From positions 124,001 through 188,000 of the forward strand of contig CAWHYZ010000008.1 of NCBI GenBank assembly GCA_963833605.1: DNA of 64,000 nucleotides, given 5' to 3'. The position numbers and the translations under genes are program-made. Source of the stretch: JAFAXD01 sp963833605 (GTDB lineage: Bacteria; Pseudomonadota; Alphaproteobacteria; Rhizobiales; Xanthobacteraceae). The notes beneath the pieces are model-generated. The model searched no databases. It was not told where the DNA came from and saw only the letters and a program-made list of their open reading frames with translations. Shown here piece by piece: positions 1 through 8,700 of this stretch. The number at the start of each line of letters is the position of its first letter. Positions within the stretch are counted from its first letter, which is position 1.

Positions 1-2
1 AA

Positions 3-107
3 CCGACTTGGCACAAGGCCGCCGCACTGGCGCGGAAATGGGCGCTTCAGCAACTCGCCGAGCGGCTGGAAAGGCTGGCCAACGAAGCGCCGCCATCAGG
101 GCCCTGA
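3..107 (+). CDS. C-terminal end of an unrecognised protein, cut by the window edge
   Basis: An open frame enters from the left edge and ends at a TGA at 105-107, giving about 34 residues. The piece is Ala, Leu, Lys and Arg rich and reads as an amphipathic helix (AERLERLANE near the end), as real protein tails often do. No family is recognised. Other frames here are also open, so the choice of frame is inference. Confidence 0.35.
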   Translation, partial: PTWHKAAALARKWALQQLAERLERLANEAPPSGP

Positions 108-434
108 GCCGATCGACGCGGCAAGTCAACGATTTGGAGATGCCGCGCGATCAAGGGCGGCCATGGCGGTTCTTGAGCCATTCCGCGCACTTGCTTAGAC
201 ACGGAGCGCGGTGGAACAGGCTCAATCCAACCACTCATTCACCCGGGCGCTGATGTCCGAGCCAGCCGCGCCTGCTATGCTTGCGGCTGAGGTCATGGGC
301 GGTCAGGCTCAGCGGCGCGAGGCGTTCAACCCGGGACGAAGGAATCTCGCCGATAGCCTCACACAGCACGCTTCCGCCAAGTCCACTTTGTGGTCGCTTA
401 GCCGATCAGAACCCGCAGCACCAACATCCGGTCG
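108..434. other. Stretch with no recognisable gene
   Basis: Short open frames exist on both strands but none has a convincing start with a ribosome binding site or a recognisable family. No RNA gene or repeat was seen. Confidence 0.4.
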
Positions 435-683
435 TCAGTGCTTTTGTACAAGTTCGTAGAAACCCTGAAGTCGGGGCACGATAAGCTGCAGCGCTCGCTC
501 ACATTGATAATCGCAGGATGTTCCGGAATTGTAGGCTGCCACTGTCCAGTTCGCGTCACTGCGTGCATCGTTCCAATCGACGACGGAAATCCCAGATGCT
601 CCTTGGCAATTCTCGGACGTTTGCAGCTCGTGGAGCACGAGACGCTCGATCTCGACGCGGCTTTTCGGGGATCTCTCCATCAC
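435..683 (-). CDS. Small conserved hypothetical protein (rhizobial type)
   Basis: This 82-residue protein has the look of a short family frequent in Bradyrhizobium: an N-terminal helix (RVEIERLVLHELQT), a Cys-containing turn, a central strand with an NWTVAAYNSG-like segment, and a C-terminal helix of the form CERALQLIVPRLQGFYEL. The ATG at 683 is preceded by GAGG at normal spacing. Function is unknown. It stands alone in a gene-poor stretch, which fits an accessory gene. The family match is from memory of similar sequences, not a search. Confidence 0.6.
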   Translation of the reverse strand: MMERSPKSRVEIERLVLHELQTSENCQGASGISVVDWNDARSDANWTVAAYNSGTSCDYQCERALQLIVPRLQGFYELVQKH

Positions 684-1378
684 ACCTCAGCTTCCTTTCA
701 AGTTCGCGAAGAATCATCGGCACCTTTGTTGAAAGATCGATTGATTACATGTGGGCACGATGGCGCCGATTAGCCATATCTAGTTTGGAGTGGATTCTGG
801 GACGCAGGCTAGTGCCGGCGGCGGTGCTGGCTAGCCGATCTGGGCTCGCGACGAGGCCGATCTTGACCGGAATTGGCCGCACTAATGAAGAGGCGGTTCC
901 GGGCCGTGCCAGAGCCGGATATTCGCTGGCCTCATTTTCGATCACGTGTCGATAGCAGTGAGAGTGAGCCTCGGCAAACCTCGCCATCTCGCTTATTGGT
1001 ATTTGCCATATGCTGCCGTCGAATCCAGCGGCACTGAAGAAACATTCTAACACCAAACCGTCCCAGCCGCCGCCGGTGGAGATCACGGCAACCTGGCGGC
1101 GAGTGAGATCGAGCGGCAATGACCGCGCCGGACCACGGCTACACCGCTTCAATGGGCCTCTAGACACTGATCTTCATCAAAAAGGGGAATTTCCATCGAA
1201 CACACCGACTTATTCGATAATATCAACCAAAAGCGGACGTAAAATCAGTATTAACGAGTAGATAGCGAGCCAACATGTTTGACCTCGCTATTTGGCCGCA
1301 CCGCACCCATATCACTACTACTCGCCTTCAAGTGAGACTTGACGGCGAGATTCAAGCCCGGCAGGAAGGCCTCGCCAC
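684..1378. other. Gene-poor stretch
   Basis: A 140-residue open frame on the minus strand (745-1167) and one on the plus strand (518-955) overlap each other. Neither has family features or a good ribosome binding site. The AT-richer part near 1180-1280 looks intergenic. Nothing firm is seen. Confidence 0.4.
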
Positions 1379-1805
1379 ATGCCTACACCCCAGCAATTCC
1401 GCGCGACAGCGGCCGAATACAGCGAGCTGGCCAAAGGTGCAACCGATCCCGATGCAATGAGACTGCGGCCCCTATGCCAGCCTCGCTGGAGAACGCGACG
1501 CCGCGCTCGCTGAAGATGAGGAGGGTATCCTTCGCTGCCTGGGGGCTGCAGTTATCATGCAGTGGAACACTCTGCCCAAAAAGCTGCAGAAGGAACTCTT
1601 CGAAAAGGCCAGTTCCAAGGGAGACCTGCCGCAAACGGCTGCCCTAAGGGGGCAGCTCGCCCGTTTCCTGCACAAACATAAAGATGACGAAGCGGAGTCC
1701 AGCGCTCAACGCGTCGAGCGCGAGGTCGCGCCCTCGGCGGTGACTCGGCGTGACGTCCTCGATACACGTTCCACACCGGAGCCATCCTGCGATGCCAGAG
1801 GTTGA
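1379..1805 (+). pseudogene. Frameshifted or chimeric small hypothetical gene
   Basis: The ATG at 1379 follows an AGGAAGG site and starts MPTPQQFRATAAEYSELAKG, which resembles the start of short rhizobial helical proteins. That frame turns to Arg-rich nonsense after about residue 28 and stops at 1511-1513. From about 1475 the next frame reads YASLAGERDAALAEDEEG and then RCLGAAVIMQWNTLPKKLQK, a second recognisable conserved small-protein motif, and runs to 1805. The second frame has no usable start before its conserved part, since its first ATG at 1557 would remove half the motif. The simplest reading is one gene broken near 1460, or two genes fused by a deletion. If intact, the second part alone could be an 82-residue protein from 1557. 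Confidence 0.5.
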
Positions 1806-2013
1806 TGCGAACGAAATCCAGTTCCAATGTCCGAATTGCGGGCATGATCTGAAACAGTCGATTGGCCGGCTCAAGGCGAGCGAACATATGACATGTCCGG
1901 GGTGCAGCATCGGAATCAACATCGACACCGTCAGACTGGCCAAAGCCACCGAGGAAATTCAGAAAGCGATCTCCAAGATACCGTCGGAAATCACCATCAA
2001 ATTCTTCCACTAA
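1792..2013 (+). CDS. Small zinc-ribbon hypothetical protein
   Basis: This 73-residue protein starts at the ATG at 1792 (an in-frame ATG at 1750 is possible but its extra 14 residues look non-coding). It carries two CxxC knuckles, CPNCGH near residue 11 and CPGCSI near residue 33, 19 residues apart, the pattern of a small zinc ribbon. The C-terminal half is a helix followed by a strand. It may bind zinc and possibly nucleic acid or protein; no specific role can be given. The start overlaps the end of the broken gene before it. Confidence 0.6.
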   Translation: MPEVDANEIQFQCPNCGHDLKQSIGRLKASEHMTCPGCSIGINIDTVRLAKATEEIQKAISKIPSEITIKFFH

Positions 2014-2371
2014 GCGACGGGGAGGAGCCGCATTGACTGTAGCCGTCGGCCCCCTATTGGTTTCCCGGGAAGTGGGTTTGCCCGGACACAGGAGCTCCCG
2101 GCGCGCACACATCGGTTCGCGCGAAAAATGAGAATTCCTGCGATAGTCGCCATCAAGCATTAGATCAGAGAATTGATGTTCGAAGAGGCGGCCAGGAGGC
2201 GGAAGCTGAGACGTAGGGCGATCGCTCACCTCAGGCAGAGGGGTGCCGGTGCTCGTCTTTCAAGACCCGAAATCTTAGGGCATCGAATCAACGTCTACCA
2301 ATCGCTCTATGATAAGCTCAAGGGGCTGCAGCCGGGTGGCTGGAAGGACCGGTTGCGCTCCCGTCTAAAAA
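2014..2371. other. Intergenic stretch, possible short ORF
   Basis: A 74-codon frame from about 2174 to 2397 is very Arg-rich and would overlap the next gene by 26 bases. It could be real, but nothing in it is recognised. The rest shows no RNA gene or repeat. Confidence 0.3.
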
Positions 2372-2629
2372 ATGAGCGAGCTAATGTCTATCCTTAAGCT
2401 TCTTGGAAAACACACCTTCGATATCGATACCACGATCATTCTGGCAACAGCCTTCGACGCTGCGTGGCTATCATTGCAGACCTCGGGCAGTCCATTTGCC
2501 GCCGACGATCGCGCTGCCGCAACGCGCGACTTGCTCGCGCAACGCATTATTGAGATTGCTCAACGCGGCGAGAGAGACAAGCAGCGCCTCGTGGAAGAGG
2601 CACTGGCTCAATTCGTAAATTCAAACTAG
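2372..2629 (+). CDS. Small conserved hypothetical protein
   Basis: This 85-residue, mostly helical protein has an acidic start, a hydrophobic core segment around residues 20-35 (TTIILATAFDAAWLSLQ) and a charged C-terminal helix. Proteins of this kind are common, uncharacterised accessory genes in Bradyrhizobium and relatives. A second in-frame ATG lies at codon 5. No domain with a known role is seen. It is followed by about 145 bases without a gene. Confidence 0.6.
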   Translation: MSELMSILKLLGKHTFDIDTTIILATAFDAAWLSLQTSGSPFAADDRAAATRDLLAQRIIEIAQRGERDKQRLVEEALAQFVNSN

Positions 2630-2652
2630 TAGAGAGTATGCCGCATGTGTTT

Positions 2653-2675
2653 GCGAACTTCGGAATCGGGACACT
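2653..2675 (+). repeat. Single copy of a short repeat also found near 36.7 kb
   Basis: The sequence GCGAACTTCGGAATCGGGAC followed by ACT closely matches one arm of the inverted repeat at 36713-36785. It may be a solo end of an insertion sequence or MITE. It lies in the gap between the small hypothetical gene and the end of the glucan synthase gene. Confidence 0.45.
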
Positions 2676-2776
2676 TGGGCAACGCTAGGTCCGTGTACGC
2701 CCTCGGCGCCGTTCTTGGGAGCGCGGGGCAAATGCTAAGTCAGCCTTTTCCAAGGGGCGAACGCTGACGGCCGAAA

Positions 2777-5700
2777 TTAACCGAGAACGACGCGCACCCC
2801 ATGAGACTTGCCATCATCCGCCAGCGAAATCCGGAATGAGCCCGCAGGCAGCATCTCGGAATCCAATTCGATCTGCTTTACCCCGCGACTGACGCGCTGC
2901 GGGTTTTCGACCACGATTTGATACCGCGCTGTGCCGTGGTTGAAGACCAGCTCGAAGCTAGGCCAATGCTCGGGTATGCAGGGGTCCAGAAGCAAGAACC
3001 CCGCTTGGAGTCGAAACCCGAGAATGGCCTCAATGCCGGCCCGGTACATCCATCCGGCTGCTCCCGTGTACCACGTCCATCCCCCGCGTCCGAGATGCGG
3101 AGACGTTGAATAAACGTCGGCGGCGATGACGTATGGTTCGACCTTGTAGCGACGCACGCCGGTCCGAGTGCTCGCGTGATTGATCGGATTTATGTGCGAG
3201 AACAGGGCCGCGGCGCGGTCTCCTTGCCCAAGTCGTGCGAACGCGATCACCGACCACGCGGCGGCGTGGGTGTACTGGCCGCCATTTTCTCGGATACCTG
3301 GCGGATAGCCCTTGATGTATCCGGGATCGAGCGGCGTTCGATCGAATGGCGGTGTGAACAACAAAGCGAGGCCATCATGGCCGCGGATGAGATGTTCCTC
3401 CACCGATGACATGGCAAGCACAGCGCGAGCCCGCTCCGCCGCCCCGGAGATGACGCTCCAGGACTGCGCAATCAAATCAATGCGACATTCGTCGCTCACC
3501 GAGGCACCGAGCGGCGTCCCGTCATCGAAAAAGCCGCGCCGGTACCAGTCGCCGTCCCAGCCGTCTCGTTCAAGAGAACTTTTCAGCGCCGCGTTGTGCT
3601 GGAGCCACTTTGCGGCGCGCGTAAACTCATGGCGCACCTCCGCCAGTGGCGCAAAAGCAGCCAGTGTCGCGTGCAGGAACCATCCTAGCCAGACGCTCTC
3701 CCCTTCGCCTCCTTCCCCGACCCGATTCATGCCATCGTTCCAATCGCCGCTGCCGATCAACGGTAAGCCGTGCTTGCCAACGTCGAGGCTGAGATCGAGC
3801 GCACGCGCACAGTGTTCGAACAGGGTGGCAGTTTCGTCGGCGATCATCGGCGGAAAGTAGGCTTCCGCCTCGCCGGCCCGCAGCGCCTGTCCTTCCAGGA
3901 AGGGAACCTTTTCGTCGAGGATATCCAGGTCACCGGTCGTATCGACATAGTGCGCCACGGCGTAGGCCAACCATATGCGGTCGTCAGAAATGCGTGTGCG
4001 AACGCCGAGCCCGGACGTCGGCACCCACCAGTGCTGGACATCACCTTCGACAAATTGTCGGGCCGCGGCGCGCAGGATGTGTTCTCGGGTCGTCGCCGGC
4101 TGCGAAAAGACGAGCGCCATTCCATCCTGCAGCTGGTCCCGGAAGCCGTAGGCTCCGCTCGCCTGATAGAACGCGGATCGTGCCCACACGCGACAGACAA
4201 GCGTTTGATAGAGCATCCAACGATTAAGCATGATGTCCATGGATCGGTCCGGCGTTTTCACCGCAACGGTGCTGAGAACACGATCCCAGTACGCAGCAAC
4301 GGCGCGAAAGGCTTCATCGAGATCGGCCGCGCGGTAACGCATGATCAACGATTGCGCTTCGGCTGCGGTTGCGGTTTCTCCGAGGAAGAACAAGATCTCC
4401 ATGCTTCCGTTCGACGGAAGTTCGATCGGGGTTTGAAGGACGCAACAAGGATCGAGACCGGCGCCGACCCGCTTGGAGAGAGAAATTTCCCCCGCAAGCG
4501 CAGCCGGGACATCAAGTGAACCGTTGCGTCCCAGGAATTCCCGTCGGTCGCCAGTCCAGCTCGTTTGCCGTCCAGCCAGATCAGCAAATGCCGTCCCCGT
4601 GCGGAAGGCGGTATTCCACGGATTGTGCGCAAACATCGCCCCGGTTTTTGGATCGATCTCAGTTGCCACGAAGGGCGCCGATGCGCTTCGGGATGGACCC
4701 AGGACCCACTCCGCATAGGCCGTGACCGACAGCCGCCGCGCCCGCCCCGACGTGTTGCGGATCATCAAGCGCGAGATTTTGATCGGATCATCGAGTGGCA
4801 CGTATTGCAGGAGGTCGAGCGCAATGCCGCGTTCGGCGTGCTCGAAACGGCTGTATCCCTGGCCATGCCGGGCGATATAGGGCGCTTCGTCATTTCGGAT
4901 GGGCAAGGCCGTCGGGCCCCACAACTCGCCCGTGTCCTCGTCCCGGACGTAGATGACCTCGCCCGGCCGGTCGGTCACCGGGTCGTTTGACCAGGGCGTG
5001 AGCTGATTCTCACGACTATTGAGCGACCATGTGTAGCCGCTGCCCTCGACGGACACCTGGAAGCCGAACGACGAGTTGGCAACGACGTTGAGCCATGGGG
5101 CCGGTGTCGTTTGCCCGGCACCAAGGATCGTCACATATTCGCGGCCGTCCTTGGCAAATCCTCCAAGCCCATTGAAGAACTCCAGGTCCGGCGGGGATTC
5201 CGGGGTGGCCGAGGTCGCTCTCGATGCATAGGCGCGCGCCGTGCGTTTCGCCGGCAGTGCCGCGGCGCGCCTCGGTGCGGCGAGACGGTTGATCTGGTCG
5301 GACAGGCTCCCGCAACGTCCTACCAGGACCACCCGAGCGACCGATGGAAGCAATGCGCGCGTCTCTGCCGCCAGGAGAGCCGTGCGCAGCATAAAAACCG
5401 ATCCACGCGCAGGATTGCCACCAAATTGCGGGCGCGAGTGGCTGCGGACGATCGTCTCAAGCGCAGTCTGAAGATCTTGTACATAGGAAGCTGCCCGGTC
5501 ATTGAGGATCACAAGATCGACCGCGAGCTGCTTCATGCGCCAATATTCATGGGCCCGCAGCAACTGCCCGACCATGGCGATGTCCTCGATGGCGTCGATC
5601 CGCACCAGAACGATCGGCAGGTCTCCGGAAATGCTTTGCGGCCACAGTCCCGATTGCTTGCCGCCGCCGCGGCGTATGGCGTCGGACGACGCACGCATCG

Positions 5701-8700
5701 ACGAATTGGCATAGAGCAGGTGCCCCGCAAGACGTTGAAAGAGCGCTGCCTCGTCCGCATCAACGCCGAGATGAGTCAGCTGCACCTGGGCCTGGGTCCA
5801 CGCCAGCGTGGCGGCGCGCTCGAAGGCGTTTGCATCATGATGCTTGTCGATCAAGTCGAGCACGTCGCTCCGGGACGGTGCGACTACGGTCCAGAATGCG
5901 ACGCGGACCGTCCCCCGTGGCGGAACCCGGACGCGTCGTCGAAGCGCGAAGATAGGATCGAGGACGGTTCCGACCGAATTGGAAAGTGGCCTACCATCAT
6001 TCACGGCGATCGGAGCGCGAACATCGCGTCCGCGGCCCAGGAAATGCGCCCGGTCGGTCTCGATCTCCTGCTCGCCCATCGTCTCGCCTTCGACGACGGC
6101 GAGATGTGCTGCCCAGACCTCCGGCTCGGTCGGCGAGCAACGTCGCCGCGTCGCCAGAATGGTTCCGAGCTTGGCTAGATATTCGGTTTGCACGAACAGT
6201 TTGGAGAAGGCCGGATGTGTCGCATCGGCCGCCGGCGTCGCCAGCACGAGTTCGGAATATGAGGTGAGCTCGATGTCCCGCGCACGGATGCCGGCATTCG
6301 CCAGGGTGACACGGCGGACCTCTGCGTCATCCTCCGGAGAGACGAGGATTTCGAGGGTGGTTGTGATCGTCCCGTCGCGCCGAACGAACTCGGCACGATC
6401 CTCAGAAAATGCAACGTCATAGCTGCGCGGTTCAACGCCGCTCGGTTGGTAACCAGCGGACCAGACCTCACCGTTTTGGACATCGCGCAAATAGACGTAA
6501 GCGCCCCAGTCGTCCCGCGTGGCGTCTTCGCGCCAGCGCGTGACTGCCAGATCGCGCCAACGGCTGTAGCCGGAGCCGGCTGCCGTGAGCATCACCGCAT
6601 AGCGACCATTGGACAGCAAGTGCGCTTCGGGCGTGACGTCCTGTGCCGAACGCAGCCGCCGTACCGTTGAGAGTTTCAGGTCGCGGATCGCGGCGCCCGT
6701 CTTCACCGCTTCGGCCCGGATTTGAACCTCCGCGACATCGCGCGGCGTACGTTCCTGCAAAAGGAGCTCCGTCGCCTGGACGATCGGCTCAGCATGGAAG
6801 CGCGTGCGCATCTGCGCATCCAATAGAGCATTGGCGATGGCCACCACCGTCATGCCCTGATGATGCGCCAGGAAGGCGCGAACAACCGCCACGTCTTTCC
6901 CTTCGGGCAGCCGCGTACGCGTGAAATCGAGCGCCTCATAGAAACCGTAGCGGCCAAGCGCGCCAAGGCGGGCTAGCCGGGCGAAATTCTTCATCGCCGC
7001 GCCCGGATCGACCATGGTCGCGAGCGCCGTAGCATACGGCGCGACCACGGCACTTTCGCTCAGGCCGCGCTTCAAGCCCAGGCCGGGCACGCCGAAGTTG
7101 GAATACTGGTACGTGAGCTCCAGGTCGCGGACGTTGTAGGCCGATTCCGACATACCCCAAGGTAAGCCAAGCGCGGTGCCGTAGGCTTTCTGCCGGCGCA
7201 CGACCAGCCGGCTCGTTTGCTCCAGTAAGCTGCCTGCCGGTGCGCGCATGACGAGGGATGGCATCAGATATTCGAACATCGATCCCGACCAAGAAATCAG
7301 CGCAGCTCCCGAATTGATTGGTGTCACGGGCCGCCCGAGCCGAAACCAGTGCCGAGCCGGCAGGTCGCCCTTGGCGATCGCCACGAAGCTCGCGAGTCTC
7401 GCCTCGGAGGCGAGCAGGTCATAACAGCTCGGGTCGAGTTTCCCCTCCTGGACCAGATATCCGATCGAGAGAAGCTTGCGGTCGCGATCAAACAGAAAGC
7501 CGAAATCCATCTCTTCGGCGATGGCCTGCGCCATCGTTTCGAGCGCCGCGAGCCGCTGGTCCAGCGCGCGGACGGCATCGATGCCGTGGGCGACGTCGCG
7601 ACGGTGGCTCTCGATCGACCTCTGCGTCGCCTCCGCCCAGAACAGCATTTCTGCGCCAGCGTCATCACCCCGTTCTCCGGCCAGGGTTCGCGCGATATCG
7701 ACCACGGTCGCGGCGCCGGTACCAAGTTTCGCCAGTTGCACCGCAGATGCTTGCGGTGGGCTGCGCTGTTGGGAGAGAGCCGCAGCCAGTACATCAAGCG
7801 CACGTTCGAGCTCATGGCGCGTCGTCATCTGCACCCGCCGGTCGTCGGGAATGCTTTGCAGACTTTCGCGTGTCAGCTTCAGGGCATCTTCAATGCCGGC
7901 AAATGCCTCGGGACCTGCCATCGGCCGGCCAATCCACCCCCGGCAGGCATTTGCAAGGGCGATCAGATGTCCAGCCAGATTGCCGCTATCGACCGAAGAC
8001 ACATATTGCGGGTCCAAGGGGCGAAGGTCGCGCGTGTCGTACCAATTGTAGAAATGCCCATGGAATCGCTCCAGACTGTTCATCGTTGCAATCGTCGCTT
8101 CCAGCCTGTCGACCGTCTCTGTCCTCCCGACCCATCCGAAGTCGCAGGCACTGACGGTGGAGAGGAAGTACAGCCCGAGGTTGGTCGGAGAGGTTCGGTG
8201 GGCGAGGACGGGATTGGGGTCCTCCTGGAAGTTGTCCGGCGGAAGCATGTGATCCGCCGCCGTAACGAAGGTCTCGAAATAGCGCCAGGTGCGGCGCGCG
8301 ATCAGCCTCAGAGCCTTGGCATCCGTATCGGAGGCCGCGAGGCGGCCGGCTATGCGTGGGGATATGCTCGCCCAGCGCGCGATGGCCGGCGATGCGATCC
8401 ACAGCAGCACGAATGGTGCAGCTATGACCCAGGCGTCGCTTCCGACCCACCAGACCGCAAGCGCCGTAGCGATGCCGATGACGACAGCACCGCTCATCTG
8501 ACGATAGAAGCCGAAAAGGTCGAGCCGGGGGCGCACCTTCGCCTGTGCGGCCGTGGTCCATTCGAGCAAATGCCGATGGCTTACGAACAGGCGGAAAAGC
8601 GTGCGCCCGATCGCGTCGGCCATCGACCAGGCCTGATGCGCCAGGAACGTCGTTCGGAACGCAGTTTGGGAAATCGCGAGCCAGAGATCGGCGCCGAGGG

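Noticed and set aside
745..1167. A 140-residue minus-strand frame as a gene
   Set aside because: No family features or ribosome binding site, and overlapping open frames of similar length lie on the other strand.
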